64,000 nt of DNA from NCBI RefSeq assembly GCF_000429525.1, contig NZ_AUCA01000005.1, forward strand, positions 1-64,000, read 5' to 3'. Position numbers and translations under genes: made by a program. Positions 34,670 to 43,618 of this stretch are shown here, piece after piece. The stretch comes from Alicyclobacillus contaminans DSM 17975. GTDB taxonomy: Bacteria; Bacillota; Bacilli; Alicyclobacillales; Alicyclobacillaceae. Every line of letters begins with the position of its first letter. The first letter of the stretch is position 1. The notes under the pieces are model-generated. The model saw nothing but the letters and a program-made list of their open reading frames with translations. It was not told the DNA's origin and did no database searches.

Positions 34670-37104
34670 TGGAGGTGGAGCGGCGGCGGGAGCACCAGAT
34701 GGAGCGGCGAGGCGCGCCGCTGCTCCGGCTTTCGGATGTGACCATCGCGTATCCGGACGCGCCCAAGCCGGCGGTGCGAGACGTGTCGTTGACCATTCGC
34801 GCCGGTGAAACCTGGCTGTTGCTCGGACCCAGTGGATGCGGCAAGAGTACGCTCGCGATGCTTTGCGGCGGACTCATTCCGTCCGCTGTGGAGGCGCGGG
34901 TGGAAGGTCATGTGGAGAAGCATCCCGGATTGGCCGCGACGGGTGCGGTGGGATATGTGTTTCAAGATCCCGAGGCACAGTTCTGCATGTTCCACGTGGA
35001 TGACGAAGTGGCGTTTGGGCTGGAGAACCAACGCTGTCCAGCAGATGAGATGCCGGATCGAATCCGCCGGGCGCTGGCCGCGGTGCGGTTGGATGTACCC
35101 ATGACGGCAGAGCACGCGGTGTTCTCCGGGGGAATGAAGCAAAAACTGGCGATTGCCTCCGCGCTGGTGATGCAACCGCAACTCCTGATTTACGATGAGC
35201 CAACGGCAAATCTCGATCCTGCTTCGTCCAAGTTGGTGTTTGAACAGTTGGTGCGCCTGCGTGAGGCGGGGCAGACGCAACTGATCATTGAGCACAAGTT
35301 CATGCCGTTGCTGCCGCATGTGGACGGAGTGGTTCTGTTTGCAGCGGATGGTCGCGTGCGGCGGTGCGGACCGGCGCGCGAGGTGCTGGCTGCGGAGTGG
35401 CCATGGCTGAAGGAGGCGGGAGTGGTTCCTCCGTGGCAATCTTCGCCGTATGACGCGGCGCCGCAGCCACGGGTTTCGCGGCGTTTCACGCCACTTTGCG
35501 AGCCTGCGGCAGCAAGCTTCGCAGAGGGCCTGGATGCGGACAGCCCGGCAGAGGAGCCGCTGATATCCGGGCACGGACTGTCTCTGAAATACGGTGACCA
35601 CATCGTTTGGCGAGATGTGGATGTCACGGTGCCGGCGGGGGCGTTCATTGCGATTGTGGGGCCGAATGGCGCGGGCAAATCGTCGTTGCTTCAGGTGTTG
35701 GCCGGATTGACGAGACCAAGCCAGGGCCAGCTCCTGTGGCGCGGTCGCCCGTTGGAGCAATGGCCGCAGCGGGCGCGGCAGTCCTTTCGTGCCTTCGGCT
35801 TCCAGAACCCGGAACACCAGTTCATCTACGAGCGGGTCGGCGATGAGTTGGCGAATCGGGTGTTGCAGGACGGCGTTCCGCCAGACGTGGCGTCTCTGTT
35901 GGAGCAGTTCGGGTTGTCCGGATTGGCGGATCGGAGTCCATACGCGCTGAGCCAAGGACAGAAACGGCGGCTGAGTGTGGCGGCGATGATCAAAGATCCG
36001 CACGAGGTCTATCTGTTGGATGAGCCCACGTTCGGTCAGGACGCGAAAACGCAGGCCGCGATGATGGAATCGTTGAAACGCCTCCAACAAGCGGGAAAGA
36101 CCGTCGTGATGACGACGCACGATATGGACCTGGTGCGCGCCCACGCGACCGAGGTTTGGGTGATGTGCGACGGGCGATTGACATTTTGCGGCCCGCCCAG
36201 CACTCTGTTTGAACGACCGGACGTGATGGCCGAAGCGCACCTGCTAGCGGAAGTGGAAGAGATCCCGCGAACCGACTTGGAAGTCCGGCCAGTTGAGGCA
36301 GAGGAGCAGACACCCCCCGGTCAGTCGGTTGGGCCCGGTGTGGTATCGCGGGGCGTGCGGGGGGTGGCGCGACGGTTGAATCCGTCGGTGCACCTGCTGG
36401 CGGTTCTTGCTGCTGTCCTGCTGGAAGTGGGAGCGCACACGCTTACCCAGACCGCAGGGTTGTTCGCCTGGTCCCTCGTCCTGCTGGTGATGGTTCCGCG
36501 TTTGGGGCCGCTGGCCATTCTGAAGCGGCTCTCTCCATTTATCGGATTCTATGTCTTATACGTGTGGTCGTTTGTGGCGTTTTCCGCCGTACCGCCAGGC
36601 GTACCGACGTTCCATCTGCTGTGGTTTCACCTCAGCTGGACGGGGCTTCACACCGGCGTTGTGCTCGCGTTTCGCATGCTGGCGGCGGTGGGGCTCGGCC
36701 TCCTGTTGGTGTCCAGCACGGAGATAACGGCGATGATCCTCAGTCTGTGCCAAAACCTGCGCTTGGCGCCCAAGTTCGCCTATGGACTGTTGGCCGGTCT
36801 CCGGCTCGCTCCCCTGTTTCAACAGGAGTGGATAAAACTCCATCAGGCGAGACAACTGCGGGGGAAAGATGCACGTTGGTCATGGCTTCGCCCGGTCACG
36901 TACGCGCTCCCGCTGTTGACTCAGGCTGTGCGCATGAGTGAGCGGATTGCCACGGCGATGGAGGCGAGGGGATTTGTTGGAGCGGCCTCCACGTCCGTGG
37001 CCGGCCGTACGTTCTATCGTCCGATTTGCGTTCGAATGTGGGATGTATGGTACGGTCTGTGTGTACCCGGTGTGGCGCTGATTCTGGTGCTGTGGCTTCA
37101 TTGA
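34666..37104 (+). CDS. Fused ECF transporter ATPases and transmembrane T component (YkoD-YkoC fusion)
   Basis: An 812-residue protein joining three modules that are normally two proteins. The first ABC domain has Walker A GPSGCGKST (about residue 54), signature FSGGMKQKL and DEPTAN. The second has GPNGAGKSS (about 331), ALSQGQKRRL and DEPTFGQD. A linker at about 530-555 leads into a T domain with about five membrane helices and the MEARGF motif that couples to the ATPase grooves. B. subtilis YkoD ends after the second ATPase and YkoC is separate. The frame runs without interruption, so this looks like a true fusion. The ATG at 34666 overlaps ykoE; an ATG at 34699 with GGGAG is an alternative. 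Confidence 0.92.
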   Translation: MMEVERRREHQMERRGAPLLRLSDVTIAYPDAPKPAVRDVSLTIRAGETWLLLGPSGCGKSTLAMLCGGLIPSAVEARVEGHVEKHPGLAATGAVGYVFQDPEAQFCMFHVDDEVAFGLENQRCPADEMPDRIRRALAAVRLDVPMTAEHAVFSGGMKQKLAIASALVMQPQLLIYDEPTANLDPASSKLVFEQLVRLREAGQTQLIIEHKFMPLLPHVDGVVLFAADGRVRRCGPAREVLAAEWPWLKEAGVVPPWQSSPYDAAPQPRVSRRFTPLCEPAAASFAEGLDADSPAEEPLISGHGLSLKYGDHIVWRDVDVTVPAGAFIAIVGPNGAGKSSLLQVLAGLTRPSQGQLLWRGRPLEQWPQRARQSFRAFGFQNPEHQFIYERVGDELANRVLQDGVPPDVASLLEQFGLSGLADRSPYALSQGQKRRLSVAAMIKDPHEVYLLDEPTFGQDAKTQAAMMESLKRLQQAGKTVVMTTHDMDLVRAHATEVWVMCDGRLTFCGPPSTLFERPDVMAEAHLLAEVEEIPRTDLEVRPVEAEEQTPPGQSVGPGVVSRGVRGVARRLNPSVHLLAVLAAVLLEVGAHTLTQTAGLFAWSLVLLVMVPRLGPLAILKRLSPFIGFYVLYVWSFVAFSAVPPGVPTFHLLWFHLSWTGLHTGVVLAFRMLAAVGLGLLLVSSTEITAMILSLCQNLRLAPKFAYGLLAGLRLAPLFQQEWIKLHQARQLRGKDARWSWLRPVTYALPLLTQAVRMSERIATAMEARGFVGAASTSVAGRTFYRPICVRMWDVWYGLCVPGVALILVLWLH

Positions 37105-37141
37105 ACGGATGCCGTCTCTGGGTGGAAACTGGATGACCTGG

Positions 37142-37173
37142 CCCGCACCTCGATGGTGCGGGTCTTCGTTTTT
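37142..37173 (+). terminator. Terminator of the thiamin transport operon
   Basis: CCCGCACC-tcgat-GGTGCGGG is followed by TCTTCGTTTTT. Confidence 0.85.
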
Positions 37174-37209
37174 CACCGGGCGGTGTGGACAGTTCGCTGC
37201 CTGTAGGTG

Positions 37210-37239
37210 TTGCAAACTTAAGATCATGTGAGCTACACT
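37210..37239 (+). promoter_or_regulatory. Promoter of the AHSA1-ArsR pair
   Basis: TTGCAA (37210-37215) and TACACT (37234-37239) are 18 bases apart. The predicted start falls within the palindrome that follows. Confidence 0.6.
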
Positions 37240-37240
37240 C

Positions 37241-37266
37241 AAAACAACACCTTTTGGTGTTGTTTT
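37241..37266. promoter_or_regulatory. Palindrome at the AHSA1-arsR transcription start, possible operator
   Basis: AAAACAACACC-tttt-GGTGTTGTTTT is a perfect 11-bp inverted repeat directly after the -10 box and 23 bases before the first gene. As an operator for the ArsR-type repressor encoded in the same unit it would give autoregulation. As RNA it would fold to a hairpin with a U-run. Confidence 0.6.
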
Positions 37267-37289
37267 GGAAATATTGAGGAGGAGATTCT

Positions 37290-37736
37290 GTGGGAGTAAG
37301 CATACCGGAAATCCGGAAGACGGTTGTGATTCACGCGCCCGTCGAGAAAGTTTGGCAGGCGGTGGCCACTCAGGAGGGCATCGCCGCTTGGTTCATGCCG
37401 AATACCTTCGAACCCGTTCTCGGGCAGGAATTCGTGCTGCATGCCGGTCCGTTCGGCGACTCTCCGTGCAAGGTGACGGAACTGAGTCCGCCGTATCGCC
37501 TGGGCTTTGATTGGGATGAGGATTGGCATGTGGTGTTTGAACTGCGCGAGCTGGCGGACGGCGCCACCGAATTCACGTTGATTCATTCCGGGTGGGACGC
37601 GGACAAGGTCACCCGCTTCGGGCAGCCCCATCCTGTCGTTCGCAATGTTATGGATGATGGATGGGAAAAGAAGGTCAAACAGACGTTGCGTTCGTTTGTC
37701 GAAGGTGCGGCGATGGACCATGGCAGCCAGACATGA
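37290..37736 (+). CDS. AHSA1-like SRPBCC-domain protein
   Basis: A 148-residue START-like (Bet v1 fold) protein of the activator-of-Hsp90 homologue family. It opens with RKTVVIHAPVEKVWQAVATQEGIAAWF, the usual first strand and helix, and ends in the long C-terminal helix DDGWEKKVKQTLRSFVEGA. Bacterial members bind small hydrophobic ligands and are often paired with ArsR regulators. The GTG at 37290 follows GAGGAGGAG. It overlaps the arsR gene by 17 bases; in most genomes the regulator comes first, here it is second. Confidence 0.9.
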   Translation: MGVSIPEIRKTVVIHAPVEKVWQAVATQEGIAAWFMPNTFEPVLGQEFVLHAGPFGDSPCKVTELSPPYRLGFDWDEDWHVVFELRELADGATEFTLIHSGWDADKVTRFGQPHPVVRNVMDDGWEKKVKQTLRSFVEGAAMDHGSQT

Positions 37737-38079
37737 TGTGTTTCACGCCATCGCCGATCCGACGCGCCGCCGGATGATGCAATTGCTCGCCGAGCAGGAA
37801 ATGTCCGTGGCGGCGATGGTGGATTGTTTTCCCATCAGCCGCTCGGCGGTGGCGAAGCATCTGCAGATTCTTACGGACGCCGGCTTGGTTCGGTGCCGAC
37901 GGGTCGGCCGTGAAGCTCGCTATCAACTCCAGCCTGAACCATTGTCCTGGGTCGCCGATTGGCTTTCGTACTTCGAACGATATTGGGACAACAAGTTGGC
38001 TCTCCTGAAGCAAACGGTGGAACAAGGCCCCTCCACCGCATTTCCATCCTCTCGCACGGACTCCGCGTCTGAATCCTAA
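37720..38079 (+). CDS. ArsR-family transcriptional repressor
   Basis: A 119-residue winged-helix regulator: HDVFHAIADPTRRRMMQLL is the typical ArsR first helix, and DCFPISRSAVAKHLQILTDAGLV is the recognition helix-turn-helix. No cysteine pair of the metal-sensing ArsR/SmtB type (CxC) is found, so it is probably a metal-independent member of the type that partners with SRPBCC proteins. The ATG at 37720 overlaps the upstream gene, implying translational coupling. The tail after residue 100 is Ser/Thr-rich. It likely controls its own operon through the palindrome at 37241. Confidence 0.9.
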   Translation: MAARHDVFHAIADPTRRRMMQLLAEQEMSVAAMVDCFPISRSAVAKHLQILTDAGLVRCRRVGREARYQLQPEPLSWVADWLSYFERYWDNKLALLKQTVEQGPSTAFPSSRTDSASES

Positions 38080-38092
38080 CCATTACGGCGAC

Positions 38093-38127
38093 AAGGTGCG
38101 GTCAGCGATGCTGCCGCACTTTGTTTT
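38093..38127 (+). terminator. Terminator after arsR
   Basis: AAGGTGCGGTCAGC and GCTGCCGCACTTT pair with one bulged base, followed by GTTTT. Confidence 0.75.
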
Positions 38128-38241
38128 CGGACATCCTCGTCACGTCGGGATCGGAATTTCCAAATTTTATAAATGCTGTGTGAGCATATTCCGGCGTGTA
38201 CGGGACAAACCACAAATGGACCGCACTTGCACGAAGACGAT

Positions 38242-38253
38242 GTGATCGATCAC
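38242..38253. repeat. 12-bp palindrome in the leader of the 46-residue gene
   Basis: GTGATCGATCAC is perfectly symmetrical and lies about 95 bases before the start at 38347. It may be an operator or chance. Confidence 0.25.
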
Positions 38254-38346
38254 GGAGGTGGTTGCGCCGGAGGTTCAGGCAACGCGGAGCGCTCAACATC
38301 CCGTCTCCCTGAGATGATCTGAGGAATCGTTGAGGAGGTTCGAGCA

Positions 38347-38487
38347 ATGGCTGAGAAATGCTACTACTGTGAACACGACATCGACATGAGACCCCATTAT
38401 GTCACGTTCTACGAGGTGGACGATGAACATGACGAGCCATTGTGTGATACGTGTTACGCCGAATGGCTCGAATCTCTCAAAGGATGA
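38347..38487 (+). CDS. 46-residue double CxxC protein
   Basis: A very small gene with a GAGGAGG site seven bases before the ATG. The product starts MAEKCYYCEHDIDMRPHYV and has a second pair CDTC near residue 33, so CYYC and CDTC could hold one zinc ion. The middle is strongly acidic (EVDDEHDEP). Function is unknown. It is a single gene between arsR and a minus-strand hypothetical gene, behind a leader of about 200 bases without other genes. Confidence 0.7.
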   Translation: MAEKCYYCEHDIDMRPHYVTFYEVDDEHDEPLCDTCYAEWLESLKG

Positions 38488-38542
38488 TGCGGCAACACAC
38501 GCCCCGGCGGAGGCGAGCTGCCGGGGCGCATGGTGTGAGGGT

Positions 38543-38950
38543 TCACCAACAGAACCACGGAAAGATGAAGAGGATGATGATAATCGGAAGCCAACACCAG
38601 CACCATGGGCCCCGGTGGCGAAAGGGCACGCATCCGTCGTCGAAGCCATCGAACGAAACGGGACGAACATCCGTCTCTGACCCCCTCAGGTAATTGAGCA
38701 GCCCGCGGGTCGCGTACTGTTTGGGCATTTTCACAAGCACCCTGTCGCGCTGCACCGATTCCACAATGCCCCTGTGTTTTCCCCATGGCGTTTTGAATTC
38801 AATCCATTGGCCTCGGTGTCTGTCAAAGTCGCGCGCCGCGTACGGTGCATCCGGACGAACCGAGACCGGAATATCGAGCGGCTTATCTTCAAAGATCACG
38901 GGAATGCGTAGACCCAAACGGTTGCGCGCTGGCTTAAACCGCTTGTTCAT
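38543..38950 (-). CDS. Hypothetical protein with a Trp/Cys-rich hydrophobic tail
   Basis: A 135-residue protein that I cannot assign. The first 110 residues are basic and contain a small beta-rich part (GQWIEFKTPWGKHRGIVESV), like an SH3-type or KOW-like barrel. The last 25 residues switch abruptly to CWCWLPIIIILFIFPWFCW, an aromatic and cysteine-rich membrane-type tail. A C-terminal tail of this kind suggests a tail-anchored or spore-surface protein. The ATG at 38950 has GGGGAGG ten bases upstream. It is convergent with the 46-residue gene and divergent from tkt. Confidence 0.7.
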   Translation of the reverse strand: MNKRFKPARNRLGLRIPVIFEDKPLDIPVSVRPDAPYAARDFDRHRGQWIEFKTPWGKHRGIVESVQRDRVLVKMPKQYATRGLLNYLRGSETDVRPVSFDGFDDGCVPFRHRGPWCWCWLPIIIILFIFPWFCW

Positions 38951-39124
38951 TTGCACCCAGCCTCCCCTGGCAGCAAGCGTAATGCAACGTATGCTTATCC
39001 GCTGTGCCCTGTGTGGACAAACCGGCTGGGCATCTGATGTCCTCCGCGCGTATCAGCAGAGACATCTCCGGAACAAACAGACCCGCCGGTGGACCGAGTG
39101 GTTCTTGCAATCTCAGGACCACCT

Positions 39125-39154
39125 TTGGAGACAATGCGCATGAAGTGCTATCAT
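39125..39154 (+). promoter_or_regulatory. Possible tkt promoter
   Basis: TTGGAG (39125-39130) and TATCAT (39149-39154) are 18 bases apart, about 40 bases before the tkt start. Confidence 0.4.
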
Positions 39155-39193
39155 ACAAAAAGCAATCCTAGTTGGTGGCGAGGAGTGGAGATT

Positions 39194-41185
39194 GTGGAGT
39201 TTGGAAAGATTGACCAACTGGCTGTAAACACCATTCGAACACTTTCCATTGATCAGGTCGAAAAGGCGAATGCGGGGCACCCCGGCCTGCCCATGGGGGC
39301 CGCTCCCATGGCGTATGTGCTGTGGTCCAAATTTTTGAATGTGAATCCGAAAAACCCGGGGTGGGTGAACCGTGACCGCTTTGTGTTGTCGGCGGGCCAT
39401 GGTTCCGCGCTGCTGTACAGCCTGCTGCATCTGGCGGGGTATGACGTGTCGTTGGAGGATCTGAAACAGTTCCGGCAGTGGGGATCGAAAACGCCTGGGC
39501 ATCCGGAGTTCGGCCACACGCCTGGGGTGGACGCGACCACCGGGCCGCTCGGCCAAGGGATTTCGATGGCTGTCGGCATGGCCATGGCGGAGCGGTATCT
39601 GGCGGCCATGTTCAACAAACCGGACATCGAGCTGGTCAACCATTACACGTATGTGCTGTGCGGTGATGGCGACCTGATGGAAGGCGTGGCGTACGAAGCG
39701 GTTGCGCTGGCTGGCCACCTGAAGCTGAACAAACTGATTGTGCTCTATGATTCGAACGACATTTCGTTGGATGGTCCGCTGGAGTGGTCCTCGACGGAAA
39801 ACGTGGCCGCCCGGTTCCGCGCCTGTGGTTGGAATGTGCTGCGCGTGGAGGACGGCAACGACCTGGCGGCGATTCATGCGGCGATTGCCGAGGCGCGCAC
39901 CGTCACGGACAAGCCGACGATGATTGAAGTGAAAACGGTCATCGGCTATGGGGCTCCATCCAAGCAGGGAACGGCAGCGGCGCACGGCTCACCGCTCGGC
40001 AGCGAAGAAGCGGCAAAGGCGAAGGAGATGTACGGTTGGACGCTGCCGCCGTTCACGGTGCCGGAAGAAGTGCGGACGCACATGTTGGAAATTGGCAAGC
40101 GGGGCGCTGCGCTGGAGGCGGAGTGGAATTCGCGGCTGGAGGCGTATGAACGCGCCTATCCGGACGACGCAAAGAGGTTCCAGCAGGCGCTCGGTGACAA
40201 AGTCTCGGTGGATTGGGACAAGGTTCTGCCAACCTTCGAGGGCGCTGTGGCGACCCGCGACGCATTTGGGAAAATCGTGAACGCGATTGCGCCGCATGTG
40301 CCGCAGTTGGTCGGCGGTTCGGCGGATCTGTCCGGATCGAACAAAACGCTGCTGAAAGACCTCGGCCATTTCAAGCCCGGCAACTACAGCGGACGAAACT
40401 TCTTCTTCGGGGTGCGGGAACACGCCATGGGCGCCATGCTCAACGGTATGACGCTGCACGGCGGGGTCATGCCGTTTGCCGGCACGTTCCTCGTGTTCTG
40501 CGACTATCTGCGGCCGGCGCTGCGGTTGGCGGCATTGATGAAGCAACCGGTGCTCCATATCTTTACGCACGACAGCATCGCGGTGGGCGAGGACGGACCG
40601 ACCCACGAGCCGATTGAGCAACTGGCATCGCTGCGGGCGATTCCGGGCTTCAAGGTGTTCCGTCCCGCCGACGCGACGGAAACGGCGCTCGCTTTCAAGT
40701 ACGCGCTGGAACACCGCGATGGTCCGGTTGCGCTGGCGTTGACGCGTCAGAAAGTGCCGACGCTGGCGGAGGTGCAGGCGAATCGGGCTCAGTTCGAGCG
40801 CGGCGGATACGTAATCTTCCAGCATGGCCAGGGAGATGCGCTGATTCTGATGGCGAGCGGCTCCGAAGTGCAGTGGGTGCTCGGTGCCGGCAAAGCTTTG
40901 GCCGAACGCGGAGTGGCGGTGCGCGTGGTCAGCATGCCGTGCCTGGACCTGTTCAACGAACAGGACGAAGCGTACAAGGAGAGTGTGCTTCCGAAACGCG
41001 TGACGAAGCGGCTTGCGGTTGAAATGGCCAGCCCGATGCCTTGGTATCAGTACGTGGGATCGGAAGGGGAAGTGTTTGGCATTGACCGTTTCGGCGCCTC
41101 GGCACCTGGGGACATCGTGGTGGAGAAGTACGGCTTCACGCTCGAAAATGTCCTGAAGTTGGCCGAATCGGTTTTGAATCGGTAA
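39194..41185 (+). CDS. tkt: Transketolase
   Basis: A 663-residue thiamin diphosphate enzyme of the non-oxidative pentose phosphate pathway. It moves two-carbon units between ketoses and aldoses. N-terminal landmarks are [18 protein letters not shown] and the cofactor motif [13 protein letters not shown]. The pyrimidine domain carries [17 protein letters not shown] with the catalytic Glu, and [16 protein letters not shown] with conserved histidines. The GTG at 39194 has GAGGAG eight bases upstream; earlier in-frame codons lie in the promoter. It is monocistronic with a strong terminator. zwf and 6-phosphogluconate dehydrogenase are within 10 kb. Confidence 0.96.
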   Translation: MEFGKIDQLAVNTIRTLSIDQVEKANAGHPGLPMGAAPMAYVLWSKFLNVNPKNPGWVNRDRFVLSAGHGSALLYSLLHLAGYDVSLEDLKQFRQWGSKTPGHPEFGHTPGVDATTGPLGQGISMAVGMAMAERYLAAMFNKPDIELVNHYTYVLCGDGDLMEGVAYEAVALAGHLKLNKLIVLYDSNDISLDGPLEWSSTENVAARFRACGWNVLRVEDGNDLAAIHAAIAEARTVTDKPTMIEVKTVIGYGAPSKQGTAAAHGSPLGSEEAAKAKEMYGWTLPPFTVPEEVRTHMLEIGKRGAALEAEWNSRLEAYERAYPDDAKRFQQALGDKVSVDWDKVLPTFEGAVATRDAFGKIVNAIAPHVPQLVGGSADLSGSNKTLLKDLGHFKPGNYSGRNFFFGVREHAMGAMLNGMTLHGGVMPFAGTFLVFCDYLRPALRLAALMKQPVLHIFTHDSIAVGEDGPTHEPIEQLASLRAIPGFKVFRPADATETALAFKYALEHRDGPVALALTRQKVPTLAEVQANRAQFERGGYVIFQHGQGDALILMASGSEVQWVLGAGKALAERGVAVRVVSMPCLDLFNEQDEAYKESVLPKRVTKRLAVEMASPMPWYQYVGSEGEVFGIDRFGASAPGDIVVEKYGFTLENVLKLAESVLNR

Positions 41186-41238
41186 GTGAAGCTCGGAATG
41201 GTTTGCACCGAGCGCGATGCAATCCCACCGACAGCCAG

Positions 41239-41273
41239 CCTGGGGCCCACCTGCGGGGCCCCAGGTTTTATTT
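41239..41273 (+). terminator. tkt terminator
   Basis: CCTGGGGCCC pairs with GGGCCCCAGG and is followed by TTTTATTT. Confidence 0.88.
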
Positions 41274-41314
41274 GTATGGACTGGGGTAAGATTGTACCGA
41301 GGGGGGGCGGTTCG

Positions 41315-41815
41315 TCAGCTCCGCTGACCCATGATGACCCGGCGCAAAATGTTGTCGATCGCGCGTTTCGGCAGGGCCGCTTTGGCCACGGGCATCAGCT
41401 TTGCGTCCCAGGGTATGGCGTAGCGCGCCTTCGGCCGCGGGGAACGTACGGCGCGCAGGATGGCCTGTGCAATCACTGTCGGTTCTGCGCCGCGGTCGGA
41501 CAACCGATCTGACCGCATCTGTTCGTATGCTGCTCGGTACGGTGAGTCCGGCCTCAGCCAATTCAGCGTCTGTGTCAAGGTGCTTCCGAAGTTCGTCCGG
41601 ATGCTGCCGGGAGCGATGGTGATGACGTCGATGCCGATTGGCTTCAGTTCCATGCGCAGCGCGTCGGACAGAGATTCCACCGCGTGTTTGCTGGCAGTGT
41701 AGGCACCCATCAAGGGAATGGTAACCTGACCGAGCACCGACGAGATGTTCACAATTTTTCCGCTCCTCGTGCCGCCATGCCAATGGCCGTCGCACGAGTC
41801 GTGCTCACGCGTTTG
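41315..41815 (-). pseudogene. Remnant of a short-chain dehydrogenase/reductase gene
   Basis: The 3' half of an SDR gene is clear: GKIVNISSVLGQVTIPLMGAY, the catalytic YTASKHAVE, and GIDVITIAPGSIRTNF, ending at the stop at 41315. The first half is missing: no TGxxxGIG nucleotide-binding motif or NNAG block exists, because the tetR gene ends right upstream. The bases at about 41765-41815 read TTRATAIGMAARG in one frame and continue as GKIVN in another, so the residual upstream part also carries a frameshift. A 185-codon frame spans this region, but its start lies within tetR. It is most likely inactive. Confidence 0.75.
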
Positions 41816-42446
41816 GTTCCGATCCCGCGCGCAGCAGGGGAGCGAGATGTTCCTTGACGCCGGCCACCACAAAGCGGACCAAGCTGGCTTCGAACAGCGA
41901 CCGCTCTTCCGGTTGGATGTAGTGGGCGGCGTAATGCGTCATGTTCGCCACCAGGGAAATCAGCATCGCCACTGTCCATCCGACTCTTGGCAGGTCGCAC
42001 GGTTTGGCGTGTCCGTACAATTTCTCATGCCGGCGTTCCAGCGCCTGCACCAACAGGCCGCCCAATTGCTTGTACATCGCCTCTTCCCGTTTGCGCAGAA
42101 ACCTCTCTCCGCCGCCCGAGAAGAACACGCTGATCATCGATTCATCGTCGTTGTCGAACATGCGGAACACGGCGTGCACGACTTCCACCGTGCAGGCCTC
42201 CACGTCATCCACCTCTTCCAAAATGGGCGCGATGCGCCGCCAAGTTTCGGACACCACTTCGTCAAACAGGGTGGACAACAGGTCCTCCAGCGAGGAAAAG
42301 TGCAGGTAAAACGTCCCCCTGGCAATATTGCTCCGCTTGATCACGTCGGCGATGGTGACGTGGTCATATCCCTCTTCCTGAAACAGCGCCTTGGCGGTGC
42401 GCAGGATGTGTGCCCTGCGCTGTTCCTTGGTCATGGGTTGTCGCAT
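41805..42446 (-). CDS. TetR-family transcriptional regulator
   Basis: A 213-residue TetR repressor. The N-terminal helix-turn-helix is plain: ILRTAKALFQEEGYDHVTIADVIKRSNIARGTFYLHFSS. The C-terminal all-helical ligand and dimerisation domain is about 150 residues with no recognisable ligand signature. The ATG at 42446 overlaps the end of the lysR gene by 16 bases, so the two are probably one operon; an ATG at 42434 is also possible. The gene abuts the SDR remnant, which may once have been its target. Confidence 0.9.
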   Translation of the reverse strand: MRQPMTKEQRRAHILRTAKALFQEEGYDHVTIADVIKRSNIARGTFYLHFSSLEDLLSTLFDEVVSETWRRIAPILEEVDDVEACTVEVVHAVFRMFDNDDESMISVFFSGGGERFLRKREEAMYKQLGGLLVQALERRHEKLYGHAKPCDLPRVGWTVAMLISLVANMTHYAAHYIQPEERSLFEASLVRFVVAGVKEHLAPLLRAGSEPNA

Positions 42447-43363
42447 GGCAGTTGTACACCATCCTTGTTGCGGCTGGAGTGGGGGATTCTCTCCAGATCC
42501 TGATAATACCCAGAAATGAGCTCAAGCACCTGCCGCGTAATGGGCTGGTTCTCCATGGCGTCCGGATAAGCTATGTACGTTGGCCGCGTCCACGCGGGAT
42601 GATTCATCGGAATCACCGCAATTCGTTTGAACGCCGCATCGCCCAGTGTCCTGCGAGGCAGAAATGACACGCCCAGTCCATGAGCCACCATGGCTTTGAT
42701 CCCGTCGATGCTGTCCAATTCGGCGCGAACGTTGGGATACACGTTCTCCTTGGCGAGCAGGTTCATCACGCGCTTGCGAAAGGGCGATGACGACCGGCCG
42801 AACGCGACAAACGGTTCGTTGGACAGCGCCCGAATCCCCGGGAAGTTGTGGACGAAGTGATGCCGCTCCGGAACCACCAAATCAATGGCGTCCGGCAGGA
42901 ATTCCACCAACTTGACGTGGGGGTGATATATCGGTTCACCGAGAAAACAAAAGTCGACCTGGTGGGTGAGCAGGGCGTTCAGCATGTCGTCGTACAACCC
43001 CATTCGGACTTTCAGGTGCACCTGCATGTGCCGCGAGATCCGAAGCAGGCATTGGGGGACATCCACGGACACGAAGGCCCGGCCGGACATGAAGCGAAGA
43101 ATGGGGGTCTCCGTGACGTCGGGATGGAGCATTCGCTGCTCAATTGACACCAGCTGTTCTGCCAGCGGCAGAAATCGCTGACCCGGTCCGGACAATTGCA
43201 CGCCGTTCGCGGTGCGGATGAACAAATCGTAGCCGAGCGCCCGCTCGAGACGCTGCAGGCGCGTGGTCACGGTGGATTGAGACATGTACAGTTGTTCGGC
43301 GGTTCGGGAAATGGATCCGAGCCGCGCGATGGCAAGAAACAAGGCAATATCTTTGGTTTCCAA
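42431..43363 (-). CDS. LysR-family transcriptional regulator
   Basis: A 310-residue LysR regulator. The winged helix-turn-helix ALFLAIARLGSISRTAEQLYMSQSTVTTRLQRLE occupies the first 60 residues, followed by a linker helix and a two-lobed inducer-binding domain from about 90 to 290. The effector is unknown. The start is a TTG at 43363 with GAGG upstream. The region upstream is AT-rich and carries no divergent target gene within 250 bases other than a mini zinc protein. It is cotranscribed with tetR. Confidence 0.92.
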   Translation of the reverse strand: METKDIALFLAIARLGSISRTAEQLYMSQSTVTTRLQRLERALGYDLFIRTANGVQLSGPGQRFLPLAEQLVSIEQRMLHPDVTETPILRFMSGRAFVSVDVPQCLLRISRHMQVHLKVRMGLYDDMLNALLTHQVDFCFLGEPIYHPHVKLVEFLPDAIDLVVPERHHFVHNFPGIRALSNEPFVAFGRSSSPFRKRVMNLLAKENVYPNVRAELDSIDGIKAMVAHGLGVSFLPRRTLGDAAFKRIAVIPMNHPAWTRPTYIAYPDAMENQPITRQVLELISGYYQDLERIPHSSRNKDGVQLPCDNP

Positions 43364-43559
43364 GCGAATTCCTCACTGTTCGGCACTTCCTCGCTTCCCA
43401 TGCGATGAGCGCGAGAAGCGCACAATATCAATAAGCATGATATCATGCCATCTGTCTGCTGGCTATATGGTAATTGAAAGCTGTTTCAAACACAAGCCGA
43501 CCCGCGTCAGCGTCACGGCCAACGTGTGTTAAATTTTTATGAATAGTTAGAATTTTTAT

Positions 43560-43588
43560 TGCCGACTGCGCTCCCGCTCCGTATAATG
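43560..43588 (+). promoter_or_regulatory. Promoter of the 42-residue gene
   Basis: TTGCCG (43560-43565) and a perfect TATAAT (43583-43588) have 17-base spacing. This strongly supports the tiny gene that follows. Confidence 0.78.
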
Positions 43589-43618
43589 GCACGTATACGA
43601 AACGGGAGGCGGTCCAGG

